Positions 8,588 through 16,162 of a stretch of 64,000 nucleotides of DNA are shown here, piece after piece. The stretch is from Pirellulales bacterium (GTDB lineage: Bacteria; Planctomycetota; Planctomycetia; Pirellulales; UBA1268), in contig JAGYJY010000019.1 of assembly GCA_018401745.1 (NCBI GenBank), forward strand, positions 1 through 64,000, in the 5' to 3' direction. Made by a program: the position numbers and the translations under genes. The notes below the pieces were generated by a model. The model had not been told where the DNA came from. It ran no database searches and saw only the letters and a list, made by a program, of their open reading frames with translations. The stretch's first letter is position 1; each line of letters opens with the position of its first letter.

Positions 8588-8903
8588 GGTTATTTGGATT
8601 GACTTTCCAGGTATCGTTCAAACGAAGCGGCGTCCCGCCGTCATCCTCTCGTCTGCGTCGTATCACTCGACGCGTCCAGATGTCATCGTCGGCCTGATCA
8701 CCAGCCAAACTACCAAAGCCTCCGCACCGACCGACCATGTCCTGCAAGACTGGCAAGCTGCCGGCTTACGCGTTCCTTCCGCATTCCGCGCTTTTCTCGT
8801 GACGCTTCCGCAGTCATCGATTGTCAGCACGATGGGCGCACTCTCACCGGCGGACTGGACTCAGGTGGCATCCCGCGTCAAGCTCGCGATGGACTTGGCG
8901 TAG
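8574..8903 (+). CDS. MazF/PemK-family endoribonuclease toxin
   Basis: 109 residues: MNPGEVIWIDFPGIVQTKRRPAVILSS, then VIVGLITSQ, and LRVPSAFRAFLVTLPQSSIVSTMGALSPADW. This is the PemK/MazF fold with the conserved RPAVILS strand and the PS-A-F-L segment. Family members cleave mRNA at short sequences in the cytoplasm until bound by the antitoxin. Length matches the usual 105-120 residues and no lesion is visible, so this module is probably functional. It overlaps the antitoxin gene by 14 bp. Confidence 0.85.
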   Translation: MNPGEVIWIDFPGIVQTKRRPAVILSSASYHSTRPDVIVGLITSQTTKASAPTDHVLQDWQAAGLRVPSAFRAFLVTLPQSSIVSTMGALSPADWTQVASRVKLAMDLA

Positions 8904-8914
8904 CGACGCCATCG

Positions 8915-8990
8915 CCCAGGCTCGGCCGCCCTTTGCGCTCGAACGACTCTCCGTGACTCGCGGCCGCGGCAGGGACTGGCTCCGTTTGTG
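8915..8990 (+). pseudogene. IS91-type transposase fragment
   Basis: The plus strand reads ARPPFALERLSVTRGRGRDWL, the same segment seen at 7545-7697 but on the other strand and cut off after about 22 codons. Only the match to that fragment supports it. Confidence 0.45.
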
Positions 8991-8996
8991 TCAGCA

Positions 8997-9050
8997 AACG
9001 GTGCCTGTCCCTTTTGCCCCCCTTTTGGCCGGAAGGGGTCAGGCACGTTT
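8997..9050. repeat. Inverted repeat with GTGCCTG arms
   Basis: AACGGTGCCTGTCCC at 8997-9011 pairs with GGGGTCAGGCACGTTT at 9035-9050 around a T- and C-rich loop. A second small hairpin (CGTTTG/CAAACG, 8983-9000) overlaps its left end. The structure interrupts pieces of the IS91 transposase. Confidence 0.5.
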
Positions 9051-9073
9051 TCCCGAGAGAAAACGAGCCAGAC

Positions 9074-9211
9074 CCCGAGGGCGGCCAGATCGGCCTGGTT
9101 GATCGGTCGGGCCGGCGGGGCGTCACGCTCTGCGTCGTCGGCAGCCGGCACGAACACGCCGTTGGTCAAGCAGGCATGCAGATGCACATGGTGGTTGAGA
9201 GCCGAGCCGAA
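9074..9211 (-). pseudogene. IS91-type transposase fragment (HH-motif region)
   Basis: The minus strand reads FGSALNHHVHLHACLTNGVF, then VPAADDAERDAPPARPINQADLAALG. The NHHVHLHA motif is the HUH-like metal-binding site of Y2/IS91 transposases. The frame then enters unrelated sequence. The same region, from another lineage, is present at 15610-15790. Confidence 0.6.
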
Positions 9212-9339
9212 GGCGGAGCGGTTCGCCACCAGCCGATCGCAACGTTCGTCAACAAGAACGCGAATCGTGGGCATGCCCGGTCGAGCGGCGATGGGCGTCC
9301 TCCGGGAGGCCATCGCGGAGGCGATGAGGGCGAAGACCG

Positions 9340-9400
9340 ACAAGCACGGGATTCGTCGTGGCCTCGGCTGGCGGATCTCGTCCCGCCGCCGCGGAGGCTC
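9340..9400 (+). pseudogene. IS91-type transposase C-terminal scrap
   Basis: About 12 codons (LADLVPPPRRLVYPS) match the LADLVPPPRKH-type motif near the C-terminus of IS91-like transposases. Too short to be certain; listed because it sits among other pieces of the same gene. Confidence 0.3.
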
Positions 9401-9424
9401 GTCTATCCGTCGCCGTCGGCGATG

Positions 9425-9600
9425 TCACACCGTGAATCGCTTCAGTTCCGAGATATGGTCGAAGTGCGGATCAATCGACCACACACGCCATTCGTTTCTC
9501 AACGCGACCGCAGCGATGACCAGATCAGGCAACGGAAGGACGTGGCCTCCGGCTCTGAGAGCACGCCCGTGTTGCGCGGCAGCACGCCAATCATCCCAGC
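9425..9600 (-). pseudogene. PIN-domain (VapC) toxin, C-terminal fragment
   Basis: The minus strand ends WDDWRAAAQHGRALRAGG, LPLPDLVIAAVALRNEWRVWSIDPHFDHISELKRFTV and a stop. The PDLVIAAVAL and DPHFD motifs are the third and fourth acidic positions of VapC PIN domains. The N-terminal half with the first Asp is missing. Confidence 0.65.
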
Positions 9601-9604
9601 CTGA

Positions 9605-9676
9605 GTGCCGCACGGCCATCTCTGAGCGTGACGCAGCCCTCGCCGCCAAGGACGCGCTTGTCGCACAGCAGAACCA
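9605..9676 (+). pseudogene. Possible IS66-type transposase N-terminal coiled-coil scrap
   Basis: The codons AISERDAALAAKDALVAQQNQQL form a short coiled coil like the leucine-zipper start of IS66 TnpC. The frame then runs directly into the duplicated phosphatase end. Only about 24 codons, so weakly supported. Confidence 0.25.
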
Positions 9677-9924
9677 GCAGCTGGCCTGGCTTGCCCGCTG
9701 GGCGGACGATCACGAGGGCGTGCGGGCCGACGGCTTCGGCGTGGCTGTCTGGGACTTCCCGCACGAAGCGGTTGAGTCTCACTGCTACCCGCGGTTTGTG
9801 ACCGAGGTCGCCGGCATCCCCCAGGAGTTTCCCGGCTGGCCGGTGATCGTGCCGCTGGAAAAGCCCGGTGGGTGAAGCAGCCAACAGGCTGACTGCATCC
9901 CGCTCGCCCGGCATGCGGCGGATC
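9677..9924 (+). pseudogene. Duplicated, internally deleted 3' end of the PhoD-like phosphatase gene
   Basis: Nearly identical to the end of the gene at 3360-5057 plus its downstream 50 bp. The copy carries LAWLARWADDHEGVRA joined directly to DGFGVAVWDFPHEAVE and runs to the same LEKPGG stop at 9875. About 410 bp between the two GCGGGCC occurrences of the original (near 4490 and 4905) are missing, so a 7-bp microhomology marks the deletion joint. Similarity continues through the 3' flank to the GGATC at 9924, then stops just where the kinase gene ends. Confidence 0.9.
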
Positions 9925-9926
9925 TT

Positions 9927-12143
9927 CTAATACTTGTTGAACAGGCGGCTGAGCGGCCAGTCGGCAGGCAGGCGGCTGCCGAAGTCGATCGCCAGCACGC
10001 GGTTTGACTCCCAGGGAACGGCGATGATCGAGCCGTAGGGCGTGAGCACGGCTCCCCAGTAGCCGCCGGTGATGCGGCTGCCGGGCAGCAGGTCGGCTGT
10101 GTCGGTGGCGGGATTGATCACCAGCACCTCGCCCGGCTTGCTGGGCACGCTGTAGATGCGGCCATCACCGCCGAGCACACTGCCGATGTAGCGATCGCGG
10201 GGCACCTCGATGAAGCTGATCGCATCTGTCGCTGGATCGAGCACGATCACCCGGCCGGTCATCGAGGCTCCCGAGTAGATCTTGCCGTTGGGAGCGAGCA
10301 CACCGCCGTAGGCTTTGCTGGCGTCGTCGCCGAGGTCTTCGACGAGAAAATCGATGCTGCGGCTGGCCGGATCGATCACCATGATCTGCCTGGCCTGATC
10401 GGGCATGCAGTAGATTCGGCCATTGGGGGCGAGCACACCCCCGGCATACTTGTAGGGAGCATCAGAGAGCTCACCAAACCGCACGCATTCCTGGGTTGCC
10501 GGATCGATCTCCACCACGTGCGTGGCTGTGGAGGGAATCGCATAGATCTTGCCGTTGCCAGCCACCACGCCCCCCCAGTAGGCGATGTCGCCAGAGTCTT
10601 CCCCAAACGCACGCACCTCATCGGTGGCCGGGTCGATCCTGATGAAGTGCGTCGCCTGATGTGGAATCAGATAGAGGCTGCCGTCGGGGGCCAGCACCCC
10701 GCCGAAATAGTTGCCGCCGGAAAGCAGTGGCGAGGTCAGCTGCCTCGTCGCTTGGCTTGCTGGGTCGATCACCAGCATCGTGCCTGCGGGTGAGGGCAGA
10801 CAGTAGACCTCGCCGCTTGCCGCCACCACCGCACCGCCCTGCTGATCGTAGTCGCGGCCCAGCCGTGCAAAAAACTCAAGCTTCGGCGAAGCGGCCGTCT
10901 TCGCGGGCAGGGCTGATGCGACCGCCGCGAGCACGTGTGTCAGCGGCCGCTCTGCGGCATCCCAGGCGGGCAGGCCCATCACCGCCATCTCCGGACGCAG
11001 GGCGTTGCGGAGCGAGCGAGCATTGAGAGCGAGCACGGCCGCTGCCAGGCCCACCACCAGCATGGCCACCGCGAGGCGACGAAACACGCGGTGGCGGTGG
11101 CGTCGCTCCGCGCTCCGCAAGGCTCTGCCAAAGGCCACAGCCGTGGAAAACCGCTCGGCTGGGTCGGCAGCAAGCGCCCGGCGGCAGACCGCCTGCAGCG
11201 GGCGGGCGAGGGGCCGCTCCGTCTTCTGCGAAGAGACCAGGCCTCGACCGTTCGGCTTCCCAGGCTGCTCCGGGAGGGTTCCCACGAGGCCCTCGTAGAG
11301 CACGACGGCCAGGCTGAAGATGTCGCTGCGATAGTCTGCCGGTGTGCCGTTGCACTGCTCGGGGCTTGCATAGACGAGCGTGCCCAGGCTGCCCCCTGGG
11401 GTGTCGGGAGGCAGGGCGATGCCAAAGTCGGTCAGCCGGGCCCGGCCGTGCTCATCGATGAGGATGTTGGCCGGCTTGATGTCGCGGTGCACGATGCCAC
11501 GGCTGTGGGCGTGGGCCAAGGCGTCGGCGACCTGGGCGATCCAGTCGATCAGCTCTGCGACGGTGGCCGATCCTTCTCGGCAGGCATCCGCCAGGCTGCC
11601 ACCCTCGATAAACTCCGACACGAAGAAGACCGTTCGGCCCTGCCGACCCACATCGTAGGTGGGCACGATGCCGGGATGGCCTAGCCCGGCGACCCGCTGC
11701 GCTTCCTCCAGCAGCCGGTCCGCTGCCTCGTCGCTGAGCTGCCGCGGGATTTTGACCGCCACGGTCCGCTGCAGCTCGAGATCTCTCGCTCTCCACACCT
11801 GTGCCGAGCCGCCCTCGGCAACCAGCGTTTCGAGGCGGTAGCGGCCTGCAAGCAGCGGCGACGCCAAGGCCGTGTGAAGCGGCCCGATCAGGCCGGTGGC
11901 TGGCGATGAGCCGTCGCCATCTCCTGATGCCGGGCCGTGGGGCTCTTCCAGATCATCCAGCGGCGCCTCAAGCCAGGCGGTCTGCTCGAGAGCCTCAAGC
12001 CGGCGGCGAAGCTCTCCCTCCAGGCTTGGCCACTCCCGGCAGAGCTCCTCGACGGCAACCTCACGCCCCTTCGCCCGCAGCTCCTCCCACCGCAGGATCA
12101 GGTCGAGCAGCAGCTCCTCGTCGACTGGTGCGGGGGTCATCAT
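9927..12143 (-). CDS. Membrane Ser/Thr protein kinase with C-terminal beta-propeller
   Basis: 738 residues from the ATG at 12143, which has GGGAGGG five bases upstream. Residues about 100-345 are a Hanks-type kinase: VAEGGSAQVW glycine loop, VAVKIPR lysine, HRDIKPANIL catalytic loop, DFGIA and YASPEQ. A basic stretch and one transmembrane helix (LAVAMLVVGLAAAVLAL, about 358-374) follow. Residues about 435-715 hold six or seven repeats of the form GGVLAPNGKIY...VIDPAT, a sensor-like beta-propeller expected outside the membrane. The N-terminal 90 residues look like the anti-sigma-type helical region of planctomycete kinases. The gene overlaps the sigma factor gene by 83 bp, so the two probably act in one signalling pathway. 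Confidence 0.92.
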   Translation of the reverse strand: MMTPAPVDEELLLDLILRWEELRAKGREVAVEELCREWPSLEGELRRRLEALEQTAWLEAPLDDLEEPHGPASGDGDGSSPATGLIGPLHTALASPLLAGRYRLETLVAEGGSAQVWRARDLELQRTVAVKIPRQLSDEAADRLLEEAQRVAGLGHPGIVPTYDVGRQGRTVFFVSEFIEGGSLADACREGSATVAELIDWIAQVADALAHAHSRGIVHRDIKPANILIDEHGRARLTDFGIALPPDTPGGSLGTLVYASPEQCNGTPADYRSDIFSLAVVLYEGLVGTLPEQPGKPNGRGLVSSQKTERPLARPLQAVCRRALAADPAERFSTAVAFGRALRSAERRHRHRVFRRLAVAMLVVGLAAAVLALNARSLRNALRPEMAVMGLPAWDAAERPLTHVLAAVASALPAKTAASPKLEFFARLGRDYDQQGGAVVAASGEVYCLPSPAGTMLVIDPASQATRQLTSPLLSGGNYFGGVLAPDGSLYLIPHQATHFIRIDPATDEVRAFGEDSGDIAYWGGVVAGNGKIYAIPSTATHVVEIDPATQECVRFGELSDAPYKYAGGVLAPNGRIYCMPDQARQIMVIDPASRSIDFLVEDLGDDASKAYGGVLAPNGKIYSGASMTGRVIVLDPATDAISFIEVPRDRYIGSVLGGDGRIYSVPSKPGEVLVINPATDTADLLPGSRITGGYWGAVLTPYGSIIAVPWESNRVLAIDFGSRLPADWPLSRLFNKY

Positions 12144-12840
12144 CGCCGCCCTCCCCGAGGGGCGAGCCGGCAAGCGATCTGTTCGCCTCTGGCCCGAGGG
12201 TGTTGTGCAGCATCTCGCGTGCGGAAAACCATCGTCGCTTCACCGTCCGCAGCGACACGCCGAGCATGTCGGCGGCCGCCTGCTGCGAGAGCCCCTGATA
12301 GTAGAGGAGCGTGACCACCTCCCGCTCGACATCCGGCAGACGCTCGCAGGCCTCGTGAAAGGTGGTCCAGGAGGTGAGATCCTCCGGCTCCCCGTCGCGA
12401 TCGAGCGCAGCCCCCACCTCGTCGGCTGGGCGATGGTCGGTGTGGTGGTTGGCCGCCATGCCTTGGGGGCCGAAGTAGTGGCGTTTGAGGTCGATGAGCT
12501 CCCGGCGAATCTGTGTGCCGGCAAGGTTGAGAAAGTGTCGGGCCGACTCCACCTCCACCTCGGCGAGCGAGCGATACAGTCGCAGCAGCGCGTTTTGTTG
12601 GACATCATCGGTCGCCTCCCACCGCCGCAGCTGCGGATACTGCCGCAGCATCCGCCGCGTGAGCCGCAGCAGCCGCTCATTGGCATGCTCGAGGATCGCC
12701 TCGCGGGCCTGCACACCGCCGTTCCGCAATGCCGCCACGAGACGCTCCAGCTGAGCGTCGCGATCTTCCTGCGCTGCCTGCGCTGCCTGCGATTCGCTCG
12801 CTGTTGCTGTGCCACGAAGCGTGACGGGCCCAACTGCCAT
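12061..12840 (-). CDS. ECF-type RNA polymerase sigma factor (planctomycete kinase-linked type)
   Basis: 259 residues. Region 2 covers about 45-115 (LLRLTRRMLRQYPQLRRWEATDDVQQNALLRLYRSL) and region 4 about 165-215 (LPDVEREVVTLLYYQGLSQQAAADMLGVSLRTVKRRW, the -35-binding helix-turn-helix). It directs RNA polymerase to its own promoter set. The last 40 residues (SPLGEGGDDDPRTSRRGAAARPDPAVGG) are low-complexity and encoded by the sequence that also carries the kinase ribosome-binding site and N-terminus. Translation of the two is therefore likely coupled, and the kinase may control the sigma factor by phosphorylation. Confidence 0.9.
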   Translation of the reverse strand: MAVGPVTLRGTATASESQAAQAAQEDRDAQLERLVAALRNGGVQAREAILEHANERLLRLTRRMLRQYPQLRRWEATDDVQQNALLRLYRSLAEVEVESARHFLNLAGTQIRRELIDLKRHYFGPQGMAANHHTDHRPADEVGAALDRDGEPEDLTSWTTFHEACERLPDVEREVVTLLYYQGLSQQAAADMLGVSLRTVKRRWFSAREMLHNTLGPEANRSLAGSPLGEGGDDDPRTSRRGAAARPDPAVGGAAGEGA

Positions 12841-13065
12841 GCCGCATCCTTCGCACTGGGGGAGTCCCTCCTAGGATACCTTCGCATGGCCCGCGGGGCA
12901 TATCTGCTTTTGATGAGTGCGGAAGCGGGGCGCCCAAGGGGCCGCGAGCGTCGTCATACCCTCACAGACCCCTCGCTATGCGCGGCCAAGCCGCGCTTGC
13001 TCTCACGGTGAAGCCGCGAGACGCGTCACGCGAGACGCTTCCTCCGCACGCTGCCTGACTGCAGC
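12841..13065. other. Intergenic region upstream of the sigma factor gene
   Basis: 225 bp without a gene. It holds GC-rich short hairpins, for example GCGCGGCC-aa-GCCGCGC near 12978, and an imperfect direct repeat CGCGAGACGC near 13015 and 13030. The sigma-kinase promoter should lie here; no convincing -35/-10 pair was found, as expected if it uses an ECF-type promoter. Confidence 0.4.
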
Positions 13066-13500
13066 CTAAGGCAGCCACGCATCCTCTAGGAGCTGCTCCA
13101 GCGGAAAAGGCTGGGTGGCGGGGAACTGGTCGATCGCGAGGCCGGTCTCCTTGCTCGCCAGGCTTGTTGCGTCGGCAAATGCGAGCAGCGTCGCTTCGTG
13201 CAGGAACGGCTTCAGACTGGGGCAGTCGTGCAGGAGATCCCGGATGCGGAGCCGTTGCTCAAGGATGGATCCGCGCCATGAGCTTGATCGGTGTTCGGGC
13301 TGACATTGCCATTTGAGAAGGTGCGCGAGGAGGATTTTGAGGCGACTGATCAGCTCCTGGCGATCTCGACGGCCCATGGTCTCAAGCTCCTCAACAAGGT
13401 GCTCGACATCCACCTCCTGAAACCGCCCCTGTCGCAGCAGTTCTGCGGTCTGCTGCGTCCACGCGTGAATGTCGCGTTGGTACAAGCCGGCTGGCGTCAT
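13066..13500 (-). CDS. DUF29 family protein
   Basis: 144 residues from the ATG at 13500 (MTPAGLYQRDIHAWTQQTAELLRQGRFQEVDVEHLVEEL). The order LYxxDxxxW near the start, D-EHLVEELE near 35, RLxxLLxHLLKW near 55 and a helical end is the DUF29 pattern. Function is unknown; DUF29 genes are common in cyanobacteria and planctomycetes and often lie in accessory regions. An ORF continues 21 codons upstream, but the family normally starts at the MTP-type position. Confidence 0.82.
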   Translation of the reverse strand: MTPAGLYQRDIHAWTQQTAELLRQGRFQEVDVEHLVEELETMGRRDRQELISRLKILLAHLLKWQCQPEHRSSSWRGSILEQRLRIRDLLHDCPSLKPFLHEATLLAFADATSLASKETGLAIDQFPATQPFPLEQLLEDAWLP

Positions 13501-13668
13501 GGGTCGATCCTCGTTGCTCGCAATCATGCTGCGTGCGGCAATGCCGCTCGCATGGCTCAGCACATCTGCATTCTCGCCAGCGGAAACAACGGCGGCAACC
13601 GCGACTCACCTTCGCTTCGGCGGCGGTCGATCGGGACTCACATGGCCCTTGCGGAAGATGGTGGCACC

Positions 13669-13825
13669 GCTGCAGCCGTCAACGATACCGACTTGGGCTA
13701 CCTCTCCTGGGTCGTGGGCGACGCCGGCTACACCCTGGGCTCCGTCGTGGCCGTCCCCGAGCCAACCACGATGAGCCTCGCACTCCTCGCTGCCTGCGGC
13801 CTCCTCAGCCGCCTTCACCGCACCG
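13669..13825 (+). pseudogene. C-terminal end of a PEP-CTERM surface protein
   Basis: The frame reads NDTDLGYLSWVVGDAGYTLGSVVAVPEPTTMSLALLAACGLLSRLHR. VPEPTT followed by a hydrophobic stretch and basic residues is a textbook PEP-CTERM sorting signal, recognised by an exosortase that attaches proteins to the envelope. No gene body of normal length precedes it, so it is a remnant. Its end runs into the convergent VapC stop codon. Confidence 0.65.
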
Positions 13826-14210
13826 CGGGGCGGACATCGGTGTGGCGGACGTCATCACCCTTGAAGAGCAGCACGTCATCGGCAGCGACCGCGGCGGCGT
13901 AACTGAAACAGTCGCCAAAGTTGAGACGGGCCGGATGGCCGCTCCCCTTCCCAAAGTCTCGATAGGCCTGGCGGGCGAGGATTGCCTGATCAACGCTCAC
14001 GGGGCTGATCTCGACCCCCAGTTCCTTCAGCAGCGTGTCGAACATTCTGCTCAGGACTGGGTCTCTTTGAGCATCAATGACGACGCCCGCCTCGACGAAT
14101 GTCGCCGCCGACATCTGCACCTGGTCAGCCTGCAGAATCGCGTCGAGCAACAGGTCCGCTTCGGGCTCTGCCTGCAGAATCGCGATCAGCGCCGAAGTGT
14201 CCACAATCAT
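13815..14210 (-). CDS. VapC-family PIN-domain ribonuclease toxin
   Basis: 131 residues of the Rv0301/Rv0623-linked VapC type: MIVDTSALIAILQAEPEA (first Asp), SAATFVEAGVVID (Glu), ARLNFGDCFSYAAAVAADDVLLFKGDDVRHTDV (second and third Asp). All four acidic positions are visible, so the nuclease should be active against tRNA or rRNA when freed from its antitoxin. Its ATG overlaps the antitoxin stop by ATGA. Length is normal for the family. Confidence 0.9.
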   Translation of the reverse strand: MIVDTSALIAILQAEPEADLLLDAILQADQVQMSAATFVEAGVVIDAQRDPVLSRMFDTLLKELGVEISPVSVDQAILARQAYRDFGKGSGHPARLNFGDCFSYAAAVAADDVLLFKGDDVRHTDVRPAVR

Positions 14211-14458
14211 CGCGGCAGCCCATGCTCATCGTAGAGCGTCTCACTGACCACATGGAGCGACAGCCCTTCAGTCTTGCCAAGGTGTTCACGCATCCGCCTC
14301 AGCAGGTCCGTCACCCGATCTCGCCGGCTGCTGCCGGCTGTCCTGCGACGCGCGAGGGCTTCGCGGAGGGCGGTGCTGACCGCATCGGTGACCGTGGCCT
14401 GCTCAAGCGCGGCGAGTTCACGGGCAAGCGCATGCGTGAGCTCGTTTTTAATGTTCAT
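14207..14458 (-). CDS. VapB-family antitoxin (Rv0623-like)
   Basis: 83 residues from MNIKNELTHALARELAALEQATVTDAVSTALREAL, the typical N-terminal DNA-binding region of Rv0623-type antitoxins, followed by RDRVTDLLRRMREHL and a C-terminal toxin-binding arm ending LYDEHGLPR. It binds and inhibits the VapC encoded directly downstream (ATGA overlap) and normally represses its own promoter. The sequence 14470-14505 carries repeated CTACC/GGTA boxes around GTATAC that could serve as the operator. Confidence 0.88.
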   Translation of the reverse strand: MNIKNELTHALARELAALEQATVTDAVSTALREALARRRTAGSSRRDRVTDLLRRMREHLGKTEGLSLHVVSETLYDEHGLPR

Positions 14459-14613
14459 TCCCATGCCACAAGGCTACCAGTCTACCTCTTTGGTATACAA
14501 GGGTAGAAAAAGGTTCCCCGTCGCGTGGCGTGACGCCAGAGGAGTATGGTTGCCTCCTCACAACGGTCTACAGTTATGATCGTGGTTCATGCTGCCCACA
14601 CCAGAGGCCTCCC

Positions 14614-15264
14614 ATGCGACGTGTGCTTGGAATCGCTCTCACTGCTGTTGTTGTCACGGCTCTTGCCATGGTGATCGTGCCGCGGGCCTGGACTGCGGAG
14701 GAGGCCGACGTGAAGGGACAGCCGGACAAGCCGTGGATGGTTTCCGAGGCGTCGCTGCCGGAGGGCTTTCCGCCGCCGGGCCCAGTCGGCGAGGTGATCG
14801 TCAAGACCTACCCGGCCCACAGGCTCGCCCGCGTGACGGCCGAGGGGGGCAGCAACGGGATGTTCATGAAACTCTTTCGCCACATCGAGCGGAACGACAT
14901 CAAGATGACGGCGCCGGTCGAGATGAGCTGGCAGCAGGAAGGCGAGAAGCCGTCGCGTGATCCCGATGCGATGGCCTTCCTCTACGGCAGCACCGCGATC
15001 GGCGAGCCGGGTGCCGACGCGGAAGACCCTGGCGTCGTCGTTGAAGACATCCCGGAGATGCAGGTCGTCTCGATCGGCCTGCGGGGCGGCTACGACGCCA
15101 AGACCTTTCGCCGCGGCCACGAGCAGCTCGAGGCCTGGCTCGCCGAGCACCCAGAATGGAAGCCCGCCGGTGGCCCACGAACCCTCGGCTACAACAGCCC
15201 GTTTGTGCCCAACTTCTTCAAGGTCTCCGAGGTGCAGATCCCGGTGACCCCTGCCGGCTCGTGA
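14614..15264 (+). CDS. SOUL haem-binding family protein (secreted)
   Basis: 216 residues from the ATG at 14614, with a signal peptide (VLGIALTAVVVTALAMVIVPRAWTA). The SOUL pattern is clear: VIVKTYPAHRLARVTAEGG, FMKLFRHIERNDIKMTAPVEMSW near 95, FLYGS, and the end GYNSPFVPNFFKVSEVQIPV. SOUL/HBP proteins bind haem or related tetrapyrroles; the role of bacterial secreted forms is not known. The upstream in-frame ATG at 14530 lies before the signal sequence and is not preferred. The gene is isolated in orientation from its VapBC neighbour. Confidence 0.85.
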   Translation: MRRVLGIALTAVVVTALAMVIVPRAWTAEEADVKGQPDKPWMVSEASLPEGFPPPGPVGEVIVKTYPAHRLARVTAEGGSNGMFMKLFRHIERNDIKMTAPVEMSWQQEGEKPSRDPDAMAFLYGSTAIGEPGADAEDPGVVVEDIPEMQVVSIGLRGGYDAKTFRRGHEQLEAWLAEHPEWKPAGGPRTLGYNSPFVPNFFKVSEVQIPVTPAGS

Positions 15265-15488
15265 GTTGATGCCGGTCCCGGGTGCCACAACCGTCTCCCC
15301 ATTCGCAAAGCCAGCCACAAAGCCAGTCACCGTGCCGCGTGTCACCGTGCCGCGTGTCATCCGTGACGTGTCGTGCGAGCGGGGCTTTCGCGTCGCGTGG
15401 TTGGCGTCACAGCAGCCTAGCGTGGCGTGACCGTCGCCCCCATGCCCGCCGGTCGCGGCCGCTTGGCGACGTTGCCTTTGCGCCAAAG
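15265..15488. other. Intergenic region with short direct repeats
   Basis: No gene seen. It includes a tandem GTCACCGTGCCGCGT motif (15328-15358) and further GTGTC repeats. The right part grades into an IS91 transposase remnant. Confidence 0.4.
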
Positions 15489-15788
15489 ACGCCGCTCCAC
15501 AAAGTCGTCTCCGAGAACCTCGAGAGCTGGCTCGAATGGCGAGAAGCGGCCGAGAGCCGCCCGCCCGCGGCTCGGCGGCATCTGCTTCCTGCACCTTCCT
15601 GCACCGCTTCGGTTCGGCGCTCAACCATCATGTCCACCTCCGGGCCTTGAGTCACCGACGGCGTCTTCGTGCCGGCTGCTGCCGACGCTGTGTGTGACGC
15701 TCCGGCGTTCCTGCCGTCCCGGCTGATCACCCCGGCTGACCTGGCCACGCTCACCGAGCGGGTCCGCCGAAATGTTGTTCAGCGACTT
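15489..15788 (+). pseudogene. IS91-type transposase fragment with internal deletion and frameshift
   Basis: Starts in the family N-terminus (TPLHKVVSENLESWLEWREA), jumps to the middle (RPRLGGICFL), then reads SALNHHVHLRA. After a frame change near 15655 it continues VTDGVFVPAAADAVCDAPAFLPSRLITPADLATLTERVRRNVVQRL. The order is right for one gene, but large blocks are missing and at least one frameshift is present. It is the largest of the transposase pieces in the window. Confidence 0.65.
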
Positions 15789-15820
15789 GTGTCGACGAGA
15801 GTTGCTGAAGCCGGCATTTG

Positions 15821-16021
15821 CTTGATCTTCGGCTCGCAAAGGCCCTCGACATTTCGGAGGAGCCGGAGCATGTTCGGGAACGCTATGGCAAGGGAGATGC
15901 CAACCGTTTTGGTGACGGTGCTCCCCGGAATCTTGAGCACTTTCTCATGGCGCGCCGGCTCGTCGAGGCTGGTGCCCGCATCGTCACCCTCAACTTCGGC
16001 CGTTGGGACTTCCACAAACGC
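15821..16021 (+). pseudogene. DUF1501 protein fragment
   Basis: About 67 codons (LAKALDISEEPEHVRERYGKGDANRFGDGAPRNLEHFLMARRLVEAGARIVTLNFGRWDFH) match the middle of DUF1501 proteins, which are Tat-exported sulfatase-fold proteins of planctomycetes. Start, active-site regions and C-terminus are missing. A full-length DUF1501 gene of a different subtype is at 22375. Confidence 0.7.
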
Positions 16022-16126
16022 GATCACGGTCATGGCCAGAGCCTCCGGCGGGTGCTCGTCAGCCTACCGGTCAGCCGACGCCGCTAAGCCGGAGAACGCT
16101 GAAGACACACTCTGATTTGCGGGGTT

Positions 16127-16161
16127 TTGACATGCCATAAAGACGGGAATATATTTTCCCG
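16127..16161 (+). promoter_or_regulatory. Consensus sigma-70 promoter with overlapping operator palindrome
   Basis: TTGACA at 16127-16132, exactly 17 bases, then TATATT at 16150-16155. The -10 box is the centre of the perfect inverted repeat CGGGAA-tatatt-TTCCCG (16144-16161). The VapB start codon ATG is at 16163, where transcription should begin, so the mRNA is predicted to be leaderless and the palindrome is the likely VapBC autorepression site. Confidence 0.75.
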
Positions 16162-16162
16162 C

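Noticed and set aside
8861-9343. A 160-residue minus-strand gene.
   Set aside because: It is a chimera of an IS91 transposase scrap and an inverted repeat, not a continuous family.
15328-15358. Short direct repeats as a possible CRISPR array.
   Set aside because: Only two short units with no spacer-length spacing and no cas genes in the window.
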